NCBI GenBank assembly: GCA_016930375.1
Contig: JAFGGU010000060.1
Coordinates: forward strand, 22,171-86,170
Direction of reading: 5' to 3'
DNA: 64,000 bases
Source: Bacteroidales bacterium
GTDB taxonomy: Bacteria > Bacteroidota > Bacteroidia > Bacteroidales > UBA10428
In this document: piece after piece, positions 8,146 through 16,618 of the stretch
Numbering within the stretch: the stretch's first letter is position 1
How the letters are laid out: every line of letters begins with the position of its first letter
Program-made: the position numbers and the translations under genes
The notes under the pieces: model-generated
What the model was told of the DNA's origin: nothing
Seen by the model: the letters and a program-made list of their open reading frames with translations, nothing else
Databases searched by the model: none

Positions 8146-9621
8146 TTATCCAAGTGGTGAAGTGCGTAAGATAATGTTAATCTCAAAACCATTGCCGGGA
8201 CTGGCTGTTATAGTATAACTTCCTCCCAGGGATCTTATCCTTGAAATAATATTATTGAATCCCATGCCTTGCCCTGGCACTTGCTGCGGATCCTTCATTT
8301 CAAATCCAATTCCGTCATCACGGTAATTACAGGAAAGTTCCGGGTTTGCATATCCGAGGCGGATGTATATATTGGCTGCCTGCGCGTGTTTGACCGTGTT
8401 ATTGATAAGTTCCTTAATAATCCGATAGACTACTGACTCCACCGTGCCGGGGAATCTCAAATTGCTGATGTTGGACTGCCGGTGAATTTTAAGATTCCTG
8501 GAGAATAAATTTACGATGTTCTGCAGGGCTGCATTCAAACCAAAGTTGACCAGCACATGAGGACTCATATCGTTGGAGATTTCCTTGATGGAATCGATAA
8601 CATCCCGGATAATTACTCCCATTTGCGAGGCAAGCTTATCTTTTCTTTCAGTATCCTTACTTTCGATGAACGATGTGGTATACATTTTCAATGCTGATAA
8701 TAAAGGACCGGTTTCATCATGCAAGTCCCTGGCGATTCTTGATCTTTCTTCTTCTTCTGTCAGAATAATGGTTTCAAAAAGCTTTCGTGCAAGGAATTTA
8801 CGTTCTGTTATGTCTCGCATAATGGTTAGTATCGCATTCTGATGGTTGAACATAATGGGAACGGTGTTAAATTCATAGGGTATGGTCTGGCGGGTTAAGG
8901 GTGCTATTATTTCAATTTCCATATCCTGTGTGGACAGTCCCTTTTTCAATGATTGCAGCCGTTCAAAAATGACACCATGGTAGGCAGGTGAAAGAAAGTC
9001 AATGAGAGCCCTTGATGCCAGGAATTCCTTGGTTACGCCAAAACGGTTTAAAAGGGTGGTGTTGGCTTCAATAAAGTTAAAATCAAAGTCGGTGATCACT
9101 AAACCATCGCTGGTATGATCAAAAATATACCTGAAATTTGCCTCGCTTTCCAGCAGGTGCAAATACATATCCGTTAATTCTGTAGTTCTTTCCCGCACCA
9201 GGCTCTCCAATCGTGTCCTGTAATTGTCAAGCTCCTCACGTTGCTTTTTTAGTTCAATGGATCTGCCAATGGCTATGGGCAATAACTTTAAGTAATTCAG
9301 GTCTGAGTCTCTGACCAGGTAATCATCTGCGAATGATTTCATGGCGCTCAGCGTGGCGTCAATGTTTTCCGGATCAGTCAGAATAATCAGGGAAGAATTA
9401 TCCAGATGTGGCCTGAGGTCCGTGATCTTGCCGTCACCCAGGTAAAAATCCGATAAAACAGCCTTAAACTGCCATTCTTTAAGAAGTTTTTGTGCCTCCT
9501 TAATTGATGTGACAATACTCAGGGAATAAGGATACTGGGGATTCCTTGCTTCCTGCTCCAGTGATCTTTTATCGTCAGGATTACCCAGGATAAACAATAT
9601 TCGTTCGTTGCGGCTTTTCAT
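8146..9621 (-). CDS. Sensor histidine kinase with N-terminal receiver and PAS domains (HisKA_3)
   Basis: 491 residues, no membrane segment, so cytoplasmic. Order: receiver-like domain (1-115, putative acceptor Asp58 in LSDFYLGDG), coiled linker (118-158), PAS domain (about 160-275, IFDHTSDGLVITD), HisKA_3 dimerisation region with His301 in RIARDLHDETGPLL, and a HATPase domain (about 395-491) with NNTVKHA and DDGIGF. This is the NarX/DegS class of kinase, which pairs with NarL-type regulators such as the one directly downstream. In the receiver the usual conserved Lys is Arg (YLVRD). The signal is unknown; the PAS domain may bind a small ligand or cofactor. Confidence 0.9.
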   Translation of the reverse strand: MKSRNERILFILGNPDDKRSLEQEARNPQYPYSLSIVTSIKEAQKLLKEWQFKAVLSDFYLGDGKITDLRPHLDNSSLIILTDPENIDATLSAMKSFADDYLVRDSDLNYLKLLPIAIGRSIELKKQREELDNYRTRLESLVRERTTELTDMYLHLLESEANFRYIFDHTSDGLVITDFDFNFIEANTTLLNRFGVTKEFLASRALIDFLSPAYHGVIFERLQSLKKGLSTQDMEIEIIAPLTRQTIPYEFNTVPIMFNHQNAILTIMRDITERKFLARKLFETIILTEEEERSRIARDLHDETGPLLSALKMYTTSFIESKDTERKDKLASQMGVIIRDVIDSIKEISNDMSPHVLVNFGLNAALQNIVNLFSRNLKIHRQSNISNLRFPGTVESVVYRIIKELINNTVKHAQAANIYIRLGYANPELSCNYRDDGIGFEMKDPQQVPGQGMGFNNIISRIRSLGGSYTITASPGNGFEINIILRTSPLG

Positions 9622-9811
9622 GATTTTCCAAAGGGTAAATCCTGGCTGACCAGGTCGGTTGAATATTAAAAAGGCAAAAGGATAGTTATATGTATAAACA
9701 ATATCTTGCGTAAATTGATTAAAAAATTCCAGAAATTCAAAATTTTAGAAACATGAAACGGTATTTCTTTGTTAATCAATAATGTAATTTTACAAAACCA
9801 ACACGAATGAC

Positions 9812-10513
9812 ATGTTAAAATTCAAAACAGGCCTGCAGGCATGGTTGATTCTTTCAACGTTATGCCATCCCGTTTCAGCGCAAACCAGGATCCGGGATCA
9901 TTACGCGGAGACTGATCTTTCAGGGTTCAGAAACTATGCTCTATTCAACGAAGTGATTGATTTGGATCATATTGATAATGCCCGAATGAATGCGGTCATT
10001 TTCTTTCTCACCAATGAAATAAGGGCTAACAATCATCTGGCACCCCTTGACTACGCTCCTCAACTGGAAAAGTCAGCAACAATGCATGCCCGGGATATGG
10101 TACAGGGGAATTTCTTCAGTCATATTAATCCCAATAATAAGGAAAAGAAAACCCCCAATGACCGCGCCAGACTTTGTCAGATCTCCAATCCCTACCTGGC
10201 TGAGAATATTATTGAAGGTTACGCATTGCAGTATGTCTCAAACGAAACAGTTTACCTCAGAGGGAAGGGCCGGTTCAGCTCATCTCCCGATGGAGAGTTA
10301 CTCAAACCGCACACTTATCTGTCTTTGGGTGAATCATTTGTCCAACGCTGGATGAATTCAAAAGATCACCGAAAGAACATACTGGCTAAGGAAGCCCTGC
10401 AGATGGGATGTGGGATTGCCAATTATTTGGATGGAGAATTCAATGACATGCCCTCCCTGAAAGCAGTCCAGAATTTCCAGTGGTTTAAGCCTGTAATTCC
10501 GGTAAAGCAATGA
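9812..10513 (+). CDS. Secreted CAP-domain (SCP/PR1) protein
   Basis: 233 residues with a signal peptide (1-23, ending VSAQT). The CAP domain covers about 45-225: FLTNEIRANNHL, LEKSATMHARDM, FFSHINPNN, AENI and a C-terminal SKDHRKNIL. The His of the SHINP segment and the AENI segment correspond to the CAP cavity; in many bacterial members this domain's activity is not known. An inserted loop with YLRGKGRFSSSPDG is typical of larger CAP proteins. It is divergent from the sensor kinase operon with a 190-base gap and precedes an ECF sigma gene. Export to periplasm or surface is expected. Confidence 0.8.
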   Translation: MLKFKTGLQAWLILSTLCHPVSAQTRIRDHYAETDLSGFRNYALFNEVIDLDHIDNARMNAVIFFLTNEIRANNHLAPLDYAPQLEKSATMHARDMVQGNFFSHINPNNKEKKTPNDRARLCQISNPYLAENIIEGYALQYVSNETVYLRGKGRFSSSPDGELLKPHTYLSLGESFVQRWMNSKDHRKNILAKEALQMGCGIANYLDGEFNDMPSLKAVQNFQWFKPVIPVKQ

Positions 10514-10599
10514 TACATCTTACGGATTCGCTGAAATTTATTATTTTTCGGGAAAATTTGCAGCATTCCTAAACTAATATCGTCTTTAAGTTTGAGTTG

Positions 10600-11175
10600 A
10601 TGATTGAACAGAAAGGTTTCAACATTCATCAGGATCTAATAGACCGCTGTATAGATAATGATAAACTGGCGCAGAGTGAATTATACAGGCTGTATTACAA
10701 GGCTATGTATAATACCTGTTACAGGATGTTGAATGATAGGGTTGAAGCTGAGGATGTTATGCAGGAAGCATTTCTGGCAGCATTTCTGAAGATGAAATCC
10801 TATCGGGGTGAAATGAGCTTTGGTTCCTGGCTTAAAAGGATCGTGATCAATAAAACGATCGATGTTCTGAGATCAAGAAAAGTCAGGTTTGATGAATTGA
10901 ATGAAAAGATAAGCCTCCCGGATGAGTCTGACTGGAATGATCTGGAAAAAAAGGAGGATGATATCAAAAGGGTGGCAAAAATCAGGGAAGCGGTAAGCAA
11001 ACTTCCTGATGGTTTTAGGGTAGTTCTCTCACTTGCCTTGTTTGAAGGTTATGATCATGAAGAAATTGCCCTGATACTGAAGATTACAGAATCCACCTCC
11101 CGATCCCAACTGGCACGGGCAAAGAAGAAATTGATTGAATATTTAAATAGCAATAAAGATGGAACCTTTGGATGA
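10600..11175 (+). CDS. ECF-type RNA polymerase sigma factor
   Basis: 191 residues. Region 2 is at about 20-85 (LYRLYYKAMYNTCYRML, EDVMQEAFLAAF) and region 4 at about 125-185 (LPDGFRVVLSLALFEGYDHEEIA, SRSQLARAKKKL). The ATG at 10600 is used in preference to the TTG one codon earlier. The next gene overlaps it by 17 bases, so the two are translationally linked; that gene codes for a small one-span membrane protein in the position where an anti-sigma factor is expected. Likely role: envelope or stress response, controlling this operon among others (inference). Confidence 0.9.
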   Translation: MIEQKGFNIHQDLIDRCIDNDKLAQSELYRLYYKAMYNTCYRMLNDRVEAEDVMQEAFLAAFLKMKSYRGEMSFGSWLKRIVINKTIDVLRSRKVRFDELNEKISLPDESDWNDLEKKEDDIKRVAKIREAVSKLPDGFRVVLSLALFEGYDHEEIALILKITESTSRSQLARAKKKLIEYLNSNKDGTFG

Positions 11176-11692
11176 TTATATAAGAGGCAATAAGGATCGG
11201 TTCAATTCCGAGGAGCCCCTGGTTGGTCACTTCGAACGGTTTGACGGGAAGCTGAAGCAGATGGGGAGGAGAAGGATCGCGCAGCCATGGACTGTTTTAT
11301 TGAAAATGGCTGCGGTTCTAATCCTGGGATTGATCATTTCCTACGCAGCTTTTCATGAATTCAATATACTCAAGAAAAGCACGCTAAGCTCCATATCCGG
11401 ATCTGCGGGCCCCGAATTAAATGAAGCGGTACAATATTATTCCACGCAGCTCAACATCTCCTATAATAAAATTCAGAGTCTCAGATTCAATGATGATCAG
11501 AATGAAAAAAGGCAGGTTCTCGAGGAACTATCTGAGATGGATAAACAGGTGCAGGCATTGGAAAAAGATCTGAAACAAAATCCTGATGACGAGAGGATCG
11601 TTCACGCCATTATTAATTTTTACCAGGTAAAGATTGAAATGATGGACATGATCATTGCCCGTACCGAACCATTTTCCCATTCAATTCTTTAA
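11159..11692 (+). CDS. One-span membrane protein, candidate anti-sigma factor
   Basis: 177 residues: N-terminal cytoplasmic segment (1-45), one membrane helix (about 46-64, LLKMAAVLILGLIISYAAF), then an outer helical region (90-165) likely to be coiled coil. It overlaps the ECF sigma gene by 17 bases, which is the standard place for an anti-sigma partner. The zinc anti-sigma motif HxxxCxxC is absent, so if it is an anti-sigma factor it is not of the ZAS type. The outer helical part could be the sensing region. Function inferred from position and topology only. Confidence 0.6.
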   Translation: MEPLDDYIRGNKDRFNSEEPLVGHFERFDGKLKQMGRRRIAQPWTVLLKMAAVLILGLIISYAAFHEFNILKKSTLSSISGSAGPELNEAVQYYSTQLNISYNKIQSLRFNDDQNEKRQVLEELSEMDKQVQALEKDLKQNPDDERIVHAIINFYQVKIEMMDMIIARTEPFSHSIL

Positions 11693-11702
11693 AATTACAG
11701 TT

Positions 11703-12788
11703 ATGAAAACACGAATATCAAAACCAAAAACAAGCGTATTGCTGTTAGCATTGACAATTTCTGTGGGTATGCTGGCGCAGGAGCCCTTTGCCAAAGTGAT
11801 TAAGAAGGAATTTGCGGTGAATCCCAATACGCGACTGGAAATTATGAATAAGTACGGCAATGTGGATGTTGTTAATCGGGCTGATGCCGCGCTTACCATC
11901 GATGTTACGGTCAAGGTCAACATACGGGATCAGCAAAGGGCAGAAGAATTGCTCCGCATGGTACAGGTCAGTATTTCGCAGGAAGGTGATCTGATCAAAG
12001 CCATCACGGATATAGATGAAGACTTTGGCAGGCATTTCAGGGGATTCACAACAAATAACGGTGGCCTGGAGATCAACTATAAAATTTCGATGCCCAAAAC
12101 AGTTCCGGTAAACCTGTCCAATAAATATGGCAATGTATTCATCGATGAACTCCAGTCTACTTCGACGATCGATGTGAAGTACGGTAAGCTCACAGCCAAT
12201 AAGATTCTGCATGATGGCAAGGAACCCCTTTCCAAAATATACCTGTCCTATTCGAATGGGTCCATCCAGGAAGTACGCTGGATCGAAATTGACATAAAGT
12301 ATGCAAAAATCAATATTACTGATAGCAAAGCCCTGGCCATTTTAAGCAAATATTCCAAAGTTTATGTCACCAATGCCAGTTCAATAGTCTGCGAATCAAA
12401 ATACGATACTTATGAAATTGGAAAACTGAATAATTTCGTTACCACTGCCGCTTACGGTCATTTCTCCATCGGCAGTCTGTCCGGTAAATTGCAAACCGAA
12501 ACCAAGTATTCCGATGTGATGGTTGACCGGATTTCGGCAGGTTTCGAGGGAATCAAAATAAACAACAGCTATGGCACTTATAAACTGGGTATTGATCCGG
12601 CAGCTTCTTACAAACTGAATGGCTATTCCAAGTATTGCACCATCGAATATCCCGAGAGCAAAGCCAGTGTGAACCGGTTTAATGAAAACAATGAAATGAA
12701 GGTGAATGGTACCATCGGTAGCGCACAAAATGCAAAAGCCGAGGTTTCGGTGAAATCGCATTACGGAAACATCAGGTTAATACTGTAG
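11703..12788 (+). CDS. Exported protein with periodic Tyr repeats (DUF4097/adhesin-like)
   Basis: 361 residues with a signal peptide (1-25, ending GMLAQ). I used the ATG at 11703 since it begins the signal peptide. From residue 142 the chain repeats a short element of the form [NSK]-x-Y-[GSAD] at residues 142, 160, 183, 200, 217, 234, 251, 269, 290, 308 and 354, with exact 17-residue steps from 183 to 251. Such a ladder suits a beta-helix or stacked beta fold, as proposed for the DUF4097 putative-adhesin family. It is the third gene of the ECF sigma operon, ten bases after the membrane protein, so it may be an envelope effector or part of the sensing chain. Confidence 0.7.
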   Translation: MKTRISKPKTSVLLLALTISVGMLAQEPFAKVIKKEFAVNPNTRLEIMNKYGNVDVVNRADAALTIDVTVKVNIRDQQRAEELLRMVQVSISQEGDLIKAITDIDEDFGRHFRGFTTNNGGLEINYKISMPKTVPVNLSNKYGNVFIDELQSTSTIDVKYGKLTANKILHDGKEPLSKIYLSYSNGSIQEVRWIEIDIKYAKINITDSKALAILSKYSKVYVTNASSIVCESKYDTYEIGKLNNFVTTAAYGHFSIGSLSGKLQTETKYSDVMVDRISAGFEGIKINNSYGTYKLGIDPAASYKLNGYSKYCTIEYPESKASVNRFNENNEMKVNGTIGSAQNAKAEVSVKSHYGNIRLIL

Positions 12789-12922
12789 TAATGAGTAATG
12801 AGTAATGAGTAATAAGTAATGAGTAATGAGTGAAGAGCGGGATATGGGTGTTGGGTGCTGGACACACTCAATACCCCAAACCCGAACCCCACTGGTTACT
12901 CATTACGCTTCACTCATCACTA
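12788..12922. repeat. Period-7 array (unit GTAATGA) and inverted copy
   Basis: Six near-identical heptamers GTAATGA run from 12788 to 12829, followed by degenerate units GTGAAGA and GCGGGAT. A reverse copy, starting GTTACTC and containing CTTCACTCATCACT, lies at 12895-12922 and can pair with the left end. Between them are G-rich and C-rich heptamer-like stretches. It begins at the stop codon of the preceding gene. Confidence 0.85.
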
Positions 12923-12960
12923 TATTTATCAACAATACTCTTCGGAAAGTCTTTATTCAA

Positions 12961-12968
12961 TATCTTTG
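12961..12968 (+). promoter_or_regulatory. -7 promoter box of dnaX
   Basis: TATCTTTG, exact match to TAnnTTTG, 18 bases before the dnaX start codon. The -33 element is not clear. Confidence 0.45.
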
Positions 12969-12986
12969 CTGGGAATATAATCCCGC

Positions 12987-14732
12987 ATGAGTGACTTTAT
13001 TGTATCTGCCAGAAAATACAGGCCGGATCATTTTGATACAGTTGTTGGACAGTTAAATGTAACCAACACGCTGAAAAGCGCCATCAAGAATCATCAGACC
13101 GCGCACGCATACCTTTTCTGTGGTCCCAGGGGGGTAGGCAAGACTACCTGCGCACGGATTTTCGCCAAAACTTTGAATTGTTTTAACTTGTCAGAGAATA
13201 CCGAGGCTTGTGATAACTGCGAGTCCTGCAAATCATTTAATGAATCCAGATCATTCAATATTCATGAATTGGATGCCGCATCCAACAATTCAGTAGATGA
13301 TATCAGAAATCTGATTGACAAGGTCAGGATTCTTCCGCAGGTTGGAAAATACAGCATCTATATTATCGATGAGGTGCATATGCTTTCGCAATCCGCTTTC
13401 AATGCATTTCTGAAAACACTGGAAGAGCCCCCTGCGCATGCAATTTTTATTCTGGCCACCACAGAAAAGCATAAGATTATTCCAACAATACTGTCCCGTT
13501 GCCAGATATTCGATTTTCACCGGATAAGGGTGGAGGATATTGTCGGGTATCTTGCGCAGGTTGCGCGACTGGAGAAAATCGCCTTTGAAGAAGAGGCCCT
13601 GAACGTCATTGCTTTGAAAGCAGATGGTGCCATGCGTGATGCGCTATCCATCTTTGACCAGGTGGCCAGTTTCTCAGGCCGGAATATCACTTACCGAGAG
13701 GTGCTTGACAACCTGAATGTACTGGATTATGAGTATTATTTCCGGATAACGGAAGCATTCCTGGAAACTTCGGTTCCGAAAGCTTTGATGATTTACAATG
13801 AAATCCTGCAGCGGGGATTTGACGGGCAGAATTTCATAGGTGGTCTCGCATCGCATTTCCGCGATCTTTTGGTTTGTCATGATGAATCTACGCTTCCCCT
13901 GCTGGAAGTTAGTGAAGCCCTTAGAATTAGGTATAAGAATCAGGCAGCCGTTTGTTCGGATGATTTTCTGTTTTCTGCGCTCGACATCTGCAATCAGTGT
14001 GAACTGACTTTTAAAGCCAGCCGGAATCAAAGGCTCCATGTAGAACTGGCGCTGATAAGATTATCCGGAATAATGCACGAAAAAAAAAACTTAGCCGGTG
14101 ATCGGGAAGCACTCGTGCTTCCTGAGATATCAAAACAGGGTGGACGAAAAAAAGCTGAACCGGCACCTGTTATCCCTGAAAAACAAGAGGTTGAGAAAGC
14201 TTCCCTCATCAGGGAAACCGAACACGATTACAGCTCCGTTTCAAGAATATCCATAAAGGATGCGCTCAAAGCCGCAGAAAGTAAACCGGACGAAGATGAC
14301 AAACTGACCTCTGAAAATACAGGGGATGGAAAACCGGGGGCTTTGGAGAATCCGGATATCAAACCTTTGTCAGAGGATTACCTGGTGGTTTGCTGGAACG
14401 CATTTGCGGATCAGATCCGTGAAAATAGACCAAGGATGGGGGTGACGCTTAAAAGTGTCCGGCCCAAAATTAAGGAGAATTTCACCCTGGTAATTGAGCT
14501 GAATAACAGGTCCCAACTTGAGGATTTCAATCGTACCACCCGTTCTGAACTTGAACAGTTCCTGCGCCGTGAAATGCAAAACAGCGGGATCCGGGTTGAA
14601 GCAAATCTCATCGAATCCACTGAATCCGAACAGGTTAAACTGTACACGAATGAAGAGAAATTCCGTTACCTGAGTCAGAAAAATCCTTCCCTTTCGACCT
14701 TCCGGCAGAAACTGAATCTTGAATTAGAATAA
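12987..14732 (+). CDS. dnaX: DNA polymerase III subunits gamma and tau
   Basis: 581 residues. The AAA+ clamp-loader ATPase has Walker [10 protein letters not shown] (46-54), a zinc module with Cys65, Cys75, Cys78 and Cys81, Walker B IIDEVHM and the sensor LSRCQIF. Domains II and III follow to about residue 360, then a charged low-complexity linker (about 370-455) and a C-terminal tau-like domain. It loads the sliding clamp and ties the polymerase to the helicase. I see no slippery A-run with hairpin of the kind that makes a short gamma form, though an AAAAAAAAA run at 14080-14089 inside the gene could allow slippage. It is followed by icd after 16 bases. Confidence 0.95.
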   Translation: MSDFIVSARKYRPDHFDTVVGQLNVTNTLKSAIKNHQTAHAYLFCGPRGVGKTTCARIFAKTLNCFNLSENTEACDNCESCKSFNESRSFNIHELDAASNNSVDDIRNLIDKVRILPQVGKYSIYIIDEVHMLSQSAFNAFLKTLEEPPAHAIFILATTEKHKIIPTILSRCQIFDFHRIRVEDIVGYLAQVARLEKIAFEEEALNVIALKADGAMRDALSIFDQVASFSGRNITYREVLDNLNVLDYEYYFRITEAFLETSVPKALMIYNEILQRGFDGQNFIGGLASHFRDLLVCHDESTLPLLEVSEALRIRYKNQAAVCSDDFLFSALDICNQCELTFKASRNQRLHVELALIRLSGIMHEKKNLAGDREALVLPEISKQGGRKKAEPAPVIPEKQEVEKASLIRETEHDYSSVSRISIKDALKAAESKPDEDDKLTSENTGDGKPGALENPDIKPLSEDYLVVCWNAFADQIRENRPRMGVTLKSVRPKIKENFTLVIELNNRSQLEDFNRTTRSELEQFLRREMQNSGIRVEANLIESTESEQVKLYTNEEKFRYLSQKNPSLSTFRQKLNLELE

Positions 14733-14748
14733 ACTTACAATTATTACT

Positions 14749-15975
14749 ATGAACGGACAGAAAATTACTTTCAGCAACCGGGTTCTTAGAGTGCCTGATG
14801 ATCCGATGATTCCTTTTATCGAAGGAGACGGAACAGGACCCGATATCTGGGCTTCTTCGGTTAAAGTTTTTAATGCTGCAGTTGAGAAAGCCTATCAGGG
14901 TAAAAAAAAGATTTTTTGGCGGGAAGTTCTGGCTGGTGAAAAGGCCTATGACAAAACCGGGAACTGGTTACCTGATGAAACTTTACAAACCATCCGGGAT
15001 TGCCTGGTGGCCATCAAAGGGCCGCTTACAACACCCGTCGGAGGCGGTATACGCTCCCTGAATGTAGCCCTAAGGCAGCAACTGGATTTATATGTCTGTC
15101 TCCGGCCTGTACGCTATTACCAGGGTGTGCCATCGCCTGTAAAGGATCCTTCTACAACCAACATGGTAATTTTCAGGGAAAATGCTGAAGACATCTATGC
15201 CGGTATTGAATGGATGGACGGATCTCCCGAGGTAAAGAAATTGATTACATTTTTAGAAACGGAGATGAATGTAAAAAAGATCAGGTTTCCGGGATCTTCA
15301 TCCATCGGAATTAAACCGGTATCCAAAGAAGGTTCAGAACGACTGATCAGGGCTGCCTTACGATATGCCATTCAGCATAACCTTCCGTCGGTTACCCTGG
15401 TGCATAAGGGCAACATCATGAAATACACCGAGGGAGCTTTCCGCGACTGGGGATACCAGTTGGTAAAAGCTGAATTCGGCGCGTCTGAGGTTGCCGGCGG
15501 TCCCTGGTGCTCCTTCACCAATCCAAATACCGGCAAGAGCATTATTGTCAAGGATGTTATTGCCGATGCCTTTTTGCAGCAAATACTTACGCGTCCGGCT
15601 GAGTATTCCGTGATCGCCACCTTAAACCTTAACGGTGACTATATATCCGACGCCCTGGCTGCCATCGTGGGCGGAATAGGCATTGCCCCGGGAGCCAATA
15701 TCAATTACGACACCGGTCATGCAGTATTCGAAGCTACCCATGGAACAGCTCCCAAATATGCCGGTAAGGATATGGTGAATCCGGGTTCTGTTATTCTTTC
15801 AGGAGCCATGATGTTGGAATACATGGGGTGGCATGAAGCTGCAGGCCTAATCTCGAAGGGTTTGCAGGCGGCCATCCTGTCGAAAAGGGTTACCTACGAT
15901 TTCGAAAGGCTTATGGAAGGGGCCACTAAATTGAAATGTTCTGAATTTGGAGATGAGATCATCAAAAACATGTGA
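14749..15975 (+). CDS. icd: NADP-type isocitrate dehydrogenase
   Basis: 408 residues, close to the E. coli enzyme in length and sequence. It oxidises isocitrate to 2-oxoglutarate and CO2 in the TCA cycle. Visible signatures: [11 protein letters not shown] near the N-terminus, [10 protein letters not shown] (the Ser in this motif is the phosphorylation site in E. coli Icd), [28 protein letters not shown] with the catalytic Lys region, and [16 protein letters not shown] for the nucleotide end. The 16-base gap to dnaX suggests cotranscription or a promoter inside dnaX. sucA and sucB elsewhere in the window supply the next step. Confidence 0.95.
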   Translation: MNGQKITFSNRVLRVPDDPMIPFIEGDGTGPDIWASSVKVFNAAVEKAYQGKKKIFWREVLAGEKAYDKTGNWLPDETLQTIRDCLVAIKGPLTTPVGGGIRSLNVALRQQLDLYVCLRPVRYYQGVPSPVKDPSTTNMVIFRENAEDIYAGIEWMDGSPEVKKLITFLETEMNVKKIRFPGSSSIGIKPVSKEGSERLIRAALRYAIQHNLPSVTLVHKGNIMKYTEGAFRDWGYQLVKAEFGASEVAGGPWCSFTNPNTGKSIIVKDVIADAFLQQILTRPAEYSVIATLNLNGDYISDALAAIVGGIGIAPGANINYDTGHAVFEATHGTAPKYAGKDMVNPGSVILSGAMMLEYMGWHEAAGLISKGLQAAILSKRVTYDFERLMEGATKLKCSEFGDEIIKNM

Positions 15976-15986
15976 TCAGGCAACAA

Positions 15987-16017
15987 TTGCGGTTAACAGT
16001 TTATTTTCCTAATTTTG
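15987..16017 (+). promoter_or_regulatory. Promoter of the ferritin gene
   Basis: TTG at 15987-15989 and exact TAATTTTG at 16010-16017 with 20-base spacing, both matching the Bacteroidota consensus. Leader about 36 bases. No Fur box was recognised here. Confidence 0.65.
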
Positions 16018-16060
16018 TTACCTTATTTCTACTTATAACCAACATAAAAAATAGTAAGCT

Positions 16061-16576
16061 ATGATAAATAAGAAAATTGAAAAAGCCCTGAATGAACAGG
16101 TTGAAAAGGAAGGTTATTCTTCCTCTCTCTACCTTGCCATGGCCTCCTGGGCCGAAACAAAGGGGATGGCCGGAGTGGCACAATGGCTGTATGTCCAGTC
16201 TGATGAAGAAAGAATGCACATGCTGAAATTCATCAAATATATCAATGAACGTGGCGGGAAAGCCATCGTGCCTGCTTTCAAACAACCCGGCAAAGAGAAT
16301 GCTTCTGTGAAGAAAATGTTCGAAGATGTTTTGAAACACGAGCAGTTTATTTCCTCGTCCATCAACGAAATTGTGGCACTTTGCACGACAGAAAAGGATT
16401 ATACAACGCTGAACTGGATTCAATGGTTTGTAAATGAACAAGTTGAAGAAGAAACAAATGCGACTCAGATCCTGGATAAGTTAAACCTGTTGGGGGAAAA
16501 AAATCTCTACATGTTCGACCGCGATATCATGTCACTTCGTGGTAAAGCAGCTGCAGGGACAGCGGATGCAACCTAA
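16061..16576 (+). CDS. ftnA: Bacterial non-heme ferritin
   Basis: 171 residues, one four-helix ferritin domain. Ferroxidase residues are visible: Glu17, Glu50 and His53 (SDEERMH), then Glu in LKHEQF and Gln in FVNEQVEEE. It oxidises Fe(II) and stores Fe(III) in a 24-subunit cytoplasmic shell, and limits iron-driven oxidative damage. The heme-ligating Met of bacterioferritin is not at the expected site. The gene has its own promoter and is not linked in function to secA, 43 bases downstream. Confidence 0.93.
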   Translation: MINKKIEKALNEQVEKEGYSSSLYLAMASWAETKGMAGVAQWLYVQSDEERMHMLKFIKYINERGGKAIVPAFKQPGKENASVKKMFEDVLKHEQFISSSINEIVALCTTEKDYTTLNWIQWFVNEQVEEETNATQILDKLNLLGEKNLYMFDRDIMSLRGKAAAGTADAT

Positions 16577-16618
16577 AGATCAGCTGTATTCTCTATTATT
16601 TAAAAGAAAGATGATTCC

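Noticed and set aside
14080..14089. Programmed frameshift in dnaX at an A9 run
   Set aside because: No stem-loop after it that I can see, and the full frame gives a normal tau-type protein; noted only as a slippage-prone site.
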